This document shows positions 11,101 to 18,868 of a stretch of 64,000 nucleotides of DNA, piece after piece. The DNA comes from Ailurus styani (lineage: Eukaryota; Chordata; Mammalia; Carnivora; Ailuridae). The notes beneath the pieces are model-generated. The model was not told the origin of the DNA and made no database searches. It worked only from the letters and a program-made list of their open reading frames with translations. The DNA is taken from contig LNAC01000687.1 of assembly GCA_002007465.1 (NCBI GenBank), forward strand, positions 431,257-495,256, written 5' to 3'. The position numbers were made by a program, and so were the translations under genes. How positions within the stretch are numbered: position 1 is the stretch's first letter; each line of letters opens with the position of its first letter.

Positions 11101-14100
11101 AGTCCCTGAGGACCTGCTGTGGGTTCAGAATCAGGGTCAGTTCCATGGGTCACTCCAGGCAGGGCAGGAGACAGAGGCACAGAGAGGCCAGGCATTTGCA
11201 AGGTCACAGAGCATGCGAAAAGACTAGAGGGGATAGAGTGGGCCTTCAGTGAAGGGTGGAGACCAGTTAGGCAGGACCTCCGGTGTCAGCTGAGGAGCTC
11301 ACGTTCACTCCAGGGGGTGTGGGAGCTGAGGTGTGCAGTCAGATCTAGTAGGGAGACTGATCATGCAGGTGGCAGAGTGGTTTGTCCTTCTCGTCCCCTG
11401 TGTCTGTTGGAGTCCCACTGTGTGCTGGCACTGTTTTGTACACTGGGATTCTAGCCTCAGTAAGACAGCTCTGCCCTGGTGAGCCCCACACCATGGCCCA
11501 CCCTGTAAGCCCAGACACCCCCAAGCAGGGTGGAAGACCCCGGCCATGGGAGATCTAGGGGAGGAAGAGGGACCAGTGCCGGCAAACGCCTTCAGGTGTA
11601 GTACCCTGAGTGGGGGACAGACTTGGAGCATCTGGGGAACAGGAAGCCCAGCAGAGCTAGAGTGGAGGAACCGTGAAGCATGAGGGATGGGGAGGGGGTG
11701 GGAAAATGTGGGGTGGGAGGACAGGGATGAAGGAATAATGTCTGGGTATAGGCCAACTGAAAGGCTGTTCAGCCCTTCCTCTCTGGAGTACTTTGGGGCA
11801 ACTCTGCTACACTGTGGGGCCAGGGCCTCAATTGATGGGGACCAGGAGTGGTTGAGCAGGGTGCAGACTGAGAAGGCAGGCCCCGTTGCTTGGGGTGTGC
11901 GCTGGTAACAGCCTAAGTTACATAGGAGAGAATAGGGCCCTGTTACTAGGGAGGATGGGTCTTGTTGCTAGGGCTCCTCCCCCTAGTCACTTGCACAGCC
12001 TATCTACCCAGGAGGGCTGGCCCTGTTGTTAGGGAGTGTGAGTCCTGTTGCTAGGGGAGCAGCCCCATTTGCTACCGCCCTCCCTATCCCAGGCCTCCTG
12101 GATGCTCTGGCTGCCAGGCAGGTCCAATACCATTTCTTTGGCAGCAGGGTCAAGGGAAAAAATGATCTCACTTAAATCCACTGCCTCCTCACTGAGCCTC
12201 TGTTCTTCCATGAAATGGGAATGCTTTCTCCCTTGGGTGGCTCATAAGGGGTGAATGTGTTGTTAAATTTTCCCTGACTGTGTCATACCCATCCCTGGCC
12301 CCAGCTGACTCTTGCCCTGGGGGGATTGATGGGAGGAGGGGGAAGAGGGGGTATTGGGGGGGGCCTGGGTGACTGTGGGCGGTGGGTGCTCTATGCCCAG
12401 GCTTTGAGTTGCTGTATCAGCCCGAGGTGGTACGTCTCTACCTCTCCCTCCTCACGGAGAGCCGGAACTTTAACACCCTGGAGGCTGCCGCTGGCGCCCT
12501 ACAGAACCTCAGCGCCGGCAACTGGATGGTGAGAGGCCGAATTTGGCAGGGAGGGGACATAGAGAATCCTAGGTACCCTGTTGGTGCCGGCCTCTGCCTT
12601 TGCCCCTTTACCCAGGCTTGGGGGGGTGGGGACCTCACGGGACACAATGCCTCCCCAAAGTCTGGGAGGTTCGCGGCACAAAGGATGCAAGCTGGAGGTG
12701 GAGTGGAGATACTTGGGTAGGGCTTTGTCCTGCCGGGGAGGAGGGTCCAGCCAGAGGGAACAGTCAGGGCTCAGGTAGGAGAGTGTCTAGGTGTGTGCGT
12801 GGGACCCAGTGTGCTGAGCACCCTCCCCGCTCCACTGCCACAGTGGGCCACCTACATCCGTGCCACAGTGCGCAAGGAACGTGGCCTTCCGGTGCTCGTG
12901 GAGCTGCTGCAGTCTGAGACTGACAAGGTGGTGCGTGCTGTCGCCATCGCCCTACGCAACCTCTCCCTGGACCGGCGCAACAAGGACCTCATTGGTGAGG
13001 ACGCTGGTGGGGCAGAGCTGGGAGGCAGAACCCTGTGGGCTGGTCTGGAGTCCCACCCGCAGGGTGAGGAGATCAGGGGCCCCGCCCTGCCCCTGTCATT
13101 CCAGTCCCTGCCGCTGGAGCTCTTGTCTTACCGATCTCAAGGCCTAGCCCCCTGTACACAGTGGGGAGATTTTGCAGCTCCCTGGGGGCTCTCCTGGTGG
13201 ATCCCGCTCCTTCCCGCTGGGGTGGGCAGACGCGTGTGCTGACGACGGCCCCTGCCCTTCAGGGAGCTATGCCATGGCGGAGCTGGTGCGGAACGTGCGC
13301 AATGCACAGGTTCCGGTGCGACCGGGTGCCCGCCTGGAGGAGGACACGGTGGTGGCCGTGCTCAACACCATCCACGAGATCGTGTCCGACAGCCTGGACA
13401 ATGCGCGCTCACTGCTACAGGCCAGAGGCGTGCCTGCGCTGGTGGCACTTGGCGCCTCCAGGTGGGTGAGGGTGCAGCCCGGGGAGGGCGGGGCTGGGAG
13501 AGGATGGCCGGCCAAGTCCTGACCCCGCCCTGGGCCTGGCTGCAGCCAATCAGTACGTGAAGCGAAGGCAGCCTCCCACGTGCTGCAGACCATGTGGAGC
13601 TACAAGGAGCTGCGCAGTGCCCTACAGAAGGATGGCTGGACCAAGGCACGCTTCCAGGTACGGCCTGCCTGGCCTTTCTCTTCCTCCTTCACTTCTCCCG
13701 GCTAGGTCCCCCACAGGAGTGCCCCTGACCCCACACCCTGTTTTTTGCCCCAGTCGGCTGCTGCTACTGCTAAGGGACCCAAAGGAGCACCAAGTCCCGG
13801 AGGCTTTGACGACAGCACCCTGCCACTGGTGGACAAGAGCCTTGGTGAGGATGGGGTTGGGGTGTGGAAACCTGTCTCTGAGGTATAAGAGATTCTCCTC
13901 CACCTAGGTGCATTGACCGTGACAAGGCAGGTGAGGCATGGGGGGGCGCCTTTCCTGGCTGGCAGCCTCCTACATCTTCCACACCCATGGTGTCCACATT
14001 GATGTTAAGTGGGCGGGGGGGGGGGNNNNNNNNNNNNNNNNNNNNNNNNNNNNNNNNNNNNNNNNNNNNNNNNNNNNNNNNNNNNNNNNNNNNNNNNNNN

Positions 14101-15920
14101 NNNNNNNNNNNNNNNNNNNNNNNNNNNNNNNNNNNNNNNNNNNNNNNNNNNNNNNNNNNNNNNNNNNNNNNNNNNNNNNNNNNNNNNNNNNNNNNNNNNN
14201 NNNNNNNNNNNNNNNNNNNNNNNNNNNNNNNNNNNNNNNNNNNNNNNNNNNNNNNNNNNNNNNNNNNNNNNNNNNNNNNNNNNNNNNNNNNNNNNNNNNN
14301 NNNNNNNNNNNNNNNNNNNNNNNNNNNNNNNNNNNNNNNNNNNNNNNNNNNNNNNNNNNNNNNNNNNNNNNNNNNNNNNNNNNNNNNNNNNNNNNNNNNN
14401 NNNNNNNNNNNNNNNNNNNNNNNNNNNNNNNNNNNNNNNNNNNNNNNNNNNNNNNNNNNNNNNNNNNNNNNNNNNNNNNNNNNNNNNNNNNNNNNNNNNN
14501 NNNNNNNNNNNNNNNNNNNNNNNNNNNNNNNNNNNNNNNNNNNNNNNNNNNNNNNNNNNNNNNNNNNNNNNNNNNNNNNNNNNNNNNNNNNNNNNNNNNN
14601 NNNNNNNNNNNNNNNNNNNNNNNNNNNNNNNNNNNNNNNNNNNNNNNNNNNNNNNNNNNNNNNNNNNNNNNNNNNNNNNNNNNNNNNNNNNNNNNNNNNN
14701 NNNNNNNNNNNNNNNNNNNNNNNNNNNNNNNNNNNNNNNNNNNNNNNNNNNNNNNNGGGGGGCGGGGGGCAGCGGTGACGCTGAAATGGGCCAGGTCGTT
14801 TTGCCTTGTGTGTTTGGTGCTGGGAAAGCCTACCAAGGAGGTGCTGGTTGGAAAAGAGATTTTGTTTAGGGGTGCTTCTTGGGGGGGGGGCATGGGCAGC
14901 CAGGGAGGGGTCAGTGCCCAGCCAAGGTCTCTGGTCTGCCAGTTGAAGGAGGCTGAGGGTTCTGAGCCACCGTGGTGGGAGGGGCCATGAAAGGACTGGG
15001 CCTAGGCCTCCAGCACAGTGCTGGGGCAGGACAGGTGGGGGTTCTCTCCCAAAGCACCCTGTCCCAAGGGCCCCCTTTGCCTGCGCTGAGAGGCAGATCT
15101 GCTCCTGGGATGCCTGCCCCTCAGAGTGCTCCTCCTGTCCCCACCCCAAGACGGATACTCCACTGTGGACCGGAGGGAGCGGAGGGCTCGAGGCAGTGAC
15201 CCTGCAGGAGAGGCCTCTGAGAAGGAACCGTTGAAAGTAAGTGGCCGTGGGCAGCTGCCTAGGGCGTGCCTGAGAGGGGTCCTAGCAAGGTGCTGAGTTT
15301 AGGCCGCCCGGCCCACCTAGGGTGGGGCTCACCTGCAGGGCGGCTGGGCTGGGAGACAGAGCCTGGGCCCCCCCACCCCCGCCTCGGGAACTTTATTGTC
15401 AGAATCAGTCTGTGGGTGCAGGTGGTTTGAACGTCACACCCCCTGGCAGAGACGGGGCATGGGACAGAGGACACTGCCCAGAATACACAAGGGCCAGAGG
15501 AGTCTGAGCAAGTGTGTCTTCACCCTTCCCTGCCTGTCGGGGCGGGGGGTGGGGCGGGGATGTTCCACCGTTGTCATGCCTTCACGGCGGCACCTGCCAA
15601 CCTACTCTGTGACAGTCCCTTGGCTTTGGGCACAGGCCTGTGTGTGTCCACGCGTCAGTGTGCATCTGTGTGAGCCACACTAGCTCAGCTGCCCCATCGT
15701 GTGCACCCCGTCTCTGGCCTTGCCCACTGAGCAGCCCAGCCCCCACCCATCAGCGCTGACTAACCTGCTCTGTTCTGCCTCTAACGCCCTCCTGCCCACT
15801 GCCCGTCCGCTGCAGCCCAACCCCGGCAGGAAGGTTCCTCCTGGGCCCAGCAGGCCTGCAGTCAGGCTGGTGGACGCCGTGGGGGACGCTAAGCCTCAGC
15901 CCGTTGACTCCTGGGTCTAG
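5002..15920 (+). CDS. ARVCF: ARVCF, armadillo-repeat catenin of the p120 family (partial, 15 visible coding exons)
   Basis: ARVCF binds the juxtamembrane tail of classical cadherins at adherens junctions and also enters the nucleus. Fifteen exons with GT-AG junctions join in one frame: 5002-5160, 5347-5870, 6917-7416, 7990-8173, 8973-9090, 9470-9641, 10341-10358, 10902-10973, 12401-12528, 12844-12994, 13263-13461, 13546-13657, 13754-13844, 15151-15236 and 15816-15920. The product reads from the segment after the N-terminal coiled coil, through an Arg/Pro-rich linker, to armadillo repeats with recurrent 'ALRNLS' and 'LWNLSS' helices, and ends in DSWV, a PDZ-binding C-terminus. The visible exons total 2619 bp. 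With the roughly 54 bp expected in the 14026-14756 gap and about 70 residues upstream, the protein would be about 960 aa, matching the human length as I recall it (962). The first coding exon or exons (start Met, coiled coil) were not found in 1-5001 and must lie outside. Identity is near certain. Confidence 0.97.
5347..5870 (+). CDS. ARVCF: ARVCF coding exon, N-terminal regulatory region
   Basis: A 524-bp exon between acceptor CACCAG and donor GTGAGC. It encodes [20 protein letters not shown] and then a Gly/Pro/Arg-rich low-complexity segment containing [20 protein letters not shown] and [11 protein letters not shown], ending in GRGLRTR. This part precedes the armadillo domain, and its tyrosines (PSYGS, EPYGLED) are of the kind phosphorylated in p120-family proteins. 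It ends after two bases of an Arg codon. Confidence 0.93.
5871..6916 (+). other. ARVCF intron
   Basis: No exon was recognised. A MIR-like stretch ('CTCAGTTTTTCCATCTGTAG' type) lies near 6284-6310. Confidence 0.7.
6917..7416 (+). CDS. ARVCF: ARVCF coding exon, start of armadillo domain
   Basis: A 500-bp exon after acceptor GCATAG. It reads [18 protein letters not shown], then [20 protein letters not shown] and the first armadillo repeats ([40 protein letters not shown]). It is very GC-rich and shows no frame damage. The donor is GTGAGTG at 7417. Confidence 0.95.
7417..7989 (+). other. ARVCF intron
   Basis: GC-rich intronic sequence with a short C-run at 7710-7730. Nothing else seen. Confidence 0.7.
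7990..8173 (+). CDS. ARVCF: ARVCF coding exon, armadillo repeats
   Basis: A 184-bp exon after acceptor CTGCAG. It encodes [20 protein letters not shown] and continues to [13 protein letters not shown]. The residues match the human protein almost exactly as recalled. The donor GTGTGG at 8174 splits an Arg codon after two bases. Confidence 0.94.
8174..8972 (+). other. ARVCF intron
   Basis: Unique intronic sequence with a G-run near 8900-8920. No repeat or exon recognised. Confidence 0.7.
8973..9090 (+). CDS. ARVCF: ARVCF coding exon, armadillo repeat
   Basis: A 118-bp exon after acceptor CCCCCAG. It encodes [20 protein letters not shown] and [14 protein letters not shown]. The donor is GTGGGTG. 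It enters in phase 2 and leaves in phase 0, compatible with both neighbours. Confidence 0.94.
9091..9469 (+). other. ARVCF intron
   Basis: Short intron. Nothing recognised apart from its pyrimidine tract. Confidence 0.7.
9470..9641 (+). CDS. ARVCF: ARVCF coding exon with basic loop
   Basis: A 172-bp exon after acceptor CCCGCAG. It encodes [20 protein letters not shown] and then the long inter-repeat loop with [17 protein letters not shown]. The basic clusters are candidate nuclear-localisation elements. It ends one base into a codon completed by the 18-bp microexon or, if that is skipped, by the exon at 10902. Confidence 0.94.
9642..10340 (+). other. ARVCF intron upstream of the microexon
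   Basis: A pyrimidine-rich run at 10300-10340 forms the tract needed to define the 18-bp exon. Otherwise unique sequence. Confidence 0.7.
10341..10358 (+). CDS. ARVCF: ARVCF 18-bp microexon
   Basis: Eighteen bases between acceptor GCCGCCCAG and donor GTGAGT. They insert EEWFHQ into the basic loop between GGKKAK and GKKDG. The length is a multiple of three and both sides are phase 1, so skipping keeps the frame. The human protein carries the same residues as recalled. The position and length match the alternatively spliced exon C of p120-catenin (CTNND1). Confidence 0.9.
10439..10532. promoter_or_regulatory. Two X-box-like motifs in an ARVCF intron
   Basis: GCAGTCATCTCCATGACGAC (10440-10459) and GCAGCCATCTCCATGACAAC (10511-10530) are near-identical, 71 bases apart and in the same orientation. 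The CCATGACAAC core resembles the RFX X-box (GTNRCC...RGYAAC). Function is inferred only from the motif. Confidence 0.35.
10902..10973 (+). CDS. ARVCF: ARVCF coding exon, loop end
   Basis: A 72-bp exon after acceptor TTCCAG. It encodes [20 protein letters not shown] and EAAK, the C-terminal part of the inserted armadillo loop. The donor is GTGAGTG at 10974. Confidence 0.94.
10974..12400 (+). other. ARVCF intron
   Basis: Contains MIR-like relics (11150-11215 in reverse, 12190-12235 forward) and the GTTGCTAGGG cluster described separately. A G-rich run at 12325-12370 precedes the acceptor. Confidence 0.7.
11883..12059. promoter_or_regulatory. Cluster of five GTTGCTAGGG-like motifs
   Basis: Variants of TGTTGCTAGGG occur at about 11884, 11941, 11963, 12024 and 12047 in the same orientation within 180 bases. 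They could be RFX half-sites (GTTGCYAGG-like) or a decayed tandem repeat. No known family was recognised. Confidence 0.35.
12401..12528 (+). CDS. ARVCF: ARVCF coding exon, armadillo repeat
   Basis: A 128-bp exon after acceptor TGCCCAG. It encodes [20 protein letters not shown] and [16 protein letters not shown]. The donor is GTGAGAG. It ends in phase 0. Confidence 0.95.
12529..12843 (+). other. ARVCF intron
   Basis: A 315-bp intron. No repeat or additional exon recognised. Confidence 0.7.
12844..12994 (+). CDS. ARVCF: ARVCF coding exon, armadillo repeat
   Basis: A 151-bp exon after acceptor GCCACAG. It encodes [20 protein letters not shown] and [18 protein letters not shown]. The donor is GTGAGG at 12995. 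Confidence 0.95.
13263..13461 (+). CDS. ARVCF: ARVCF coding exon, last armadillo repeats
   Basis: A 199-bp exon after acceptor CTTCAG. It encodes [20 protein letters not shown] and [20 protein letters not shown]. The following intron is only 84 bp. Confidence 0.94.
13546..13657 (+). CDS. ARVCF: ARVCF coding exon, end of armadillo domain
   Basis: A 112-bp exon after acceptor CTGCAG. It encodes [20 protein letters not shown] and [10 protein letters not shown]. The donor is GTACGG, and the next intron is 96 bp. Confidence 0.94.
13754..13844 (+). CDS. ARVCF: ARVCF coding exon, C-terminal tail
   Basis: A 91-bp exon after acceptor GCCCCAG. It encodes [20 protein letters not shown] and [10 protein letters not shown]. 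The 'DDSTLPL' core is shared with p120-catenin. The donor is GTGAGG at 13845. The exon expected next (human tail residues between DKSL and DGYS) is not visible. Confidence 0.93.
14026..14756. other. Assembly gap (731 N) probably hiding one ARVCF exon
   Basis: A run of N flanked on both sides by long G homopolymers. From the recalled human protein, an 18-residue segment between DKSL and DGYSTVD is missing from the visible exons. The flanking exon phases require it to be a multiple of 3, so it fits a single roughly 54-bp exon in this gap. Confidence 0.8.
14757..15150 (+). other. ARVCF intron right of the gap
   Basis: Unique sequence with two G-runs (14757-14768, 14880-14890). The missing tail exon is not in this visible part. 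Confidence 0.65.
15151..15236 (+). CDS. ARVCF: ARVCF coding exon, C-terminal tail
   Basis: An 86-bp exon after acceptor CACCCCAAG. It encodes [20 protein letters not shown] and EASEKEPLK. The donor is GTAAGT. The reading agrees with the human tail sequence as recalled. Confidence 0.92.
15237..15815 (+). other. ARVCF last coding intron
   Basis: GC-rich intron with nothing recognised beyond the splice sites. Confidence 0.7.
15816..15920 (+). CDS. ARVCF: ARVCF terminal coding exon with PDZ-binding end
   Basis: The acceptor is CCGCTGCAG, and 34 codons plus TAG follow. It encodes [20 protein letters not shown] and ends PQPVDSWV. The DSWV terminus is the class of PDZ ligand known from ARVCF and delta-catenin-type proteins. 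Confidence 0.95.
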   Translation, partial: PNPGRKVPPGPSRPAVRLVDAVGDAKPQPVDSWV

Positions 15921-17157
15921 CTTGCATGCCTGGTACGTTCTCTCGTCTGGTTTTTCATTCAGCTGTTTCCTGTGCTCTGGGAAGGGGCTTCTCGTTAATC
16001 TCTGCTGGCTGCACGTTCTGTCCCTCGGTGCTCCCTGGTGGGACTCCGGCTTCAAGCTCAGCAGCCTCAAATGCCCATCTCTGGGACAGGCTGGGGTCTG
16101 AGACGGACATGCCCCCTGGGTATGCAGTCCTGGCTCAAGCACTGTGTCCTATGGGGCCAGAGCAGGGACGGGGCTCCCTACATTTAAATGCCCCAAGCAC
16201 AGTGTTCCCCAACAACCAACAAGTAGGATTGGCCCTGATGCCGAGATTCTTGGGGTCAGCCTCTACCACCTGTAGCAGCTGACTTTGTCCACACTTTCAT
16301 TGGCCTAGTCTGTGGAGGGGTCCGCCTAGGCGCCCCCCTCCCCGGGCCGCCCTGCTTAACCTTCCCCTCTTCGTCCTTAGGTCTCGGGCCCAGCCATTTG
16401 TTCTTAGGGATCTGATCATGGGAAGAAGGGAACTCCAGGGCCGGCCCTCACAGACCCTGCTGTGGAGCTTGGAGCCCCCTGGCGGCAGGGGTCGGCAGCG
16501 CCTCTCGCCCGGGAGCCGGGGCCGGACATTCTGGACACGCCTCCCTTCCCGCCCCTTGCTCCCTCCCTCCTAACTCCCTAGGCTGAGTTAGCTGTTTACT
16601 GACAAGGTGCTGTGTGCGAGTGAGAGAGATAAAGAGAAAGAAAGCCAGTGGAGCTGCCAGGGTGGGGCCCAGGGAAGCGGCAGGACAGGACACCTGGCTT
16701 TGCTTTGGGGCTGGTGGCGTAGAAGAGTGTGCTCCTGTATATGCAGGGCCCCCAAGGAGCCTGGCAGGCGGGCCCTGAGTGCAGGCAGCAGGGAAGGGAG
16801 GAGGGGGGCTCAGAGAAGGAGTTAGACTCTGGAAGGTAGAGGGGATCCGCTGGGCTCTGAGTCCTACCCTCCAAGGCAGGCAGACCAAGGGGTGGGGGCT
16901 GGCCCTTGCAGAGAGGCTTTGGAGGCAGCAAGATGGGGCTCAGGCTGTATTTGCCCCCACCAAGCCCTCGGCCACATGGAAGCCCAGTGCAGCAGGAGCC
17001 CTCCCTGAGTGACTCTGGCCTGGCCGTGGCTACCAAACCCTGTCTGCCGGAGCCTCGAGTCATACCTCCGGGACTGACCTTCGGCAGCAGCGGGGGACTG
17101 CTGCCTAGTGCCTGCTGTTTGTGACTTAAAAACAGAAGAAAAACACTGACAAAAAGC

Positions 17158-17163
17158 ATTAAA
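17158..17163 (+). terminator. Candidate ARVCF polyadenylation signal ATTAAA
   Basis: An ATTAAA hexamer in an A-rich segment about 1.24 kb after the ARVCF stop. No AATAAA occurs nearby. A second ATTAAA at 17224-17229 is equally plausible as the used signal. Confidence 0.5.
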
Positions 17164-17223
17164 AACAAAACCAAAATAAGACTGTATTGGTAAACACCTA
17201 AATTTTTGTAAGAAAACTTAAAA

Positions 17224-17229
17224 ATTAAA
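17224..17229 (+). terminator. Second candidate ARVCF polyadenylation signal ATTAAA
   Basis: The distal of two ATTAAA hexamers. It is followed within 30 bases by a TG-rich stretch (TTGCTGTGTTCTG) that could serve as the downstream element, slightly favouring this one. Confidence 0.5.
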
Positions 17230-17240
17230 AAAAGCAACAA

Positions 17241-18424
17241 AGGAACTTGCTGTGTTCTGCGGCTCAGATCTCTTGCTACCAGCTGCTTGCTCTTACCTGC
17301 TTGGCAGGTGGGGCATGGGTGGAGGTGGCCCCCGGGTGTCCACGTGCTACATCCAGAGGGGGCGCAGCTCCCCAGGCCCGGGGGGGTTTCTGCACGTGTC
17401 CTCCCAGGCCCACTGTGATCCCCTTTCTGCACACACAGAGGAGAGGGCTTGCTTCTGAGTGGTTGGCTGGGCCCTGAGTCCCATGCTTGTGTCCTGGCCA
17501 GAGGCTGGTCTGCACACAGGTGGGCTCAGCCAGAATTGGGGGGGGAGTGTGGGTGGGATCCCTGGGGAGCCTCTGAGGTAGGTAGGGGGCCTTGGGGCCA
17601 GAAGGCCAGGGTTGGGACTGGGGATTTGGGCAGCTGTGGATTTAGGGAGATGCAAAGCACTTCTTCCCTTGCTAGCTGGCCAGCTATAGAAGTGCCAGAG
17701 CTGACTAGAGCCCCATCTTCCATAATCAAGGCTGCATCAGACTTGGGGAGTTTTTTCTACTTAGTGCCACCCAGGGACCTGAAGGGGCCAGGTGCCAGAG
17801 AGCTCACACCCTGCACTGCGGTAGGGACCTCACGTCTGCCATTCACTAGGGCCTGCTTGGTTAGAGCTGGACAGGCAGGCTGACCAACGGCCGTGTTCCA
17901 GTTTTCCAGGACAGCCTCCAGATGGGGGCTCACCTCAGCCTGCTGACATCCCCACGGGGAGGCAGCAGGTAACCTCACCCTGGCCACATGAAGCCCCTGG
18001 ACCAGCATTAGCATCCGGTGGGCGAGCAGTTAAAAAAAAGCACTAAGTTGATCTATTTACATATTTAAATTTTTAATTTCTCTTTTAGCATCTTTTAAAC
18101 ATGATACCAGTATAAAGGATTATTAATAGCTGATTTTAGTAAAGAAGTTGCATTTCATTCTTAAAAAGGAAGTGAAAGAACTCAGGAACCACAAGTGGGC
18201 GTGAGTTGGGCTCAGTGCCATCACTGAGGCATTGCTGCCACCTGGTGACAGCAAGCCTCAAGGACAGACTGAGTGCACAGCCCAGCGGTTTCCAAATGTT
18301 CCCACTTCCGGGGTCTGCTGCATAGGTCGATGCCTGAAGACGCATCCATGTAAGAAACCCTATCGATTGAAATGCTGGTGGTGAGAGACGCTGTCACGGG
18401 CACCACTCGTCCAGTTTGGGTATT
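17241..18424. other. ARVCF/COMT tail-to-tail intergenic spacer
   Basis: About 1.2 kb separates the likely 3' ends of the two convergent genes. It contains an AT-rich patch at 18030-18175. No gene or young repeat was recognised. Extended ARVCF 3'UTR isoforms reaching into it cannot be excluded. Confidence 0.6.
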
Positions 18425-18667
18425 TACAAACATACTTTATAGATTTATTGCAGTGATTGTGTATGGTGAGCTGGCTGCACTTGGGCCAGACCAGGGGTGA
18501 GAGCCCAAAGTCGCCCTCTAGAGGGGCCAGGTCTGGCAGGCTTGTGGCTCAGAGGCCTCAAGTGTGCCACACTTGACCTCAGAACTGCAAAAGGAGATTG
18601 GGGGGAGCACAGCCCCTGTGCCCTTCATAAGCAAGCTTGGCAAGGGATCCAGGAACAGGGTGGGTGG
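18425..18667 (-). other. COMT: COMT 3' untranslated region
   Basis: About 240 bases between the stop codon and the expected cleavage site just beyond an AATAAA. The short length resembles the human COMT 3'UTR. The cleavage point is inferred. Confidence 0.7.
18444..18449 (-). terminator. COMT polyadenylation signal AATAAA
   Basis: The minus strand reads CTGCAATAAATCTATAAAG, a canonical hexamer about 220 bases after the COMT stop. It is the only AATAAA found in a suitable position. Confidence 0.8.
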
Positions 18668-18868
18668 TCACGGGTGCGTTGAGCTGCCCGGACCCATGTA
18701 GACAGCCTTCTCCAGGCCATCCATTGCCTTTGAGTACTCCAGGTACGAGGGGAAGTGTGTGCACTCAAAGCGGCTGTTCCCACGCACGTATGCCAGGAAT
18801 TCTGGTGTTCCTGGGCAGATGACGTTGTCGGCCAGCAAGACTGTCCCCTTCCGTAGCAGGCCACATTC
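18668..18868 (-). CDS. COMT: COMT terminal coding exon
   Basis: The acceptor is CCCCCGCAG. It encodes [20 protein letters not shown] (Mg2+ ligands Asp and Asn), then [20 protein letters not shown] and a species-variable end, GPGSSTHP. The stop is at 18668-18670. It is separated from the previous exon by a 3.3-kb intron. Confidence 0.95.
   Translation of the reverse strand, partial: ECGLLRKGTVLLADNVICPGTPEFLAYVRGNSRFECTHFPSYLEYSKAMDGLEKAVYMGPGSSTHP

Larger units (their letters stand above)
15921..17240 (+). other. ARVCF: ARVCF 3' untranslated region
   Basis: Sequence after the stop codon up to an A-rich block. The segment near 16980-17230 runs from GC-rich into AT-rich sequence with two ATTAAA hexamers, typical of a 3' end. 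A possible UTR intron (donor GTACGT at 15934, acceptor TCCTTAG ending at 16380) may interrupt it. The exact 3' end was not determined. Confidence 0.65.

Noticed and set aside
13770..15149. Very long open frames across 13770-15149 and 38401-38876
   Set aside because: They exist only because N is read as an unknown residue. The gaps themselves, not coding capacity, keep them open.
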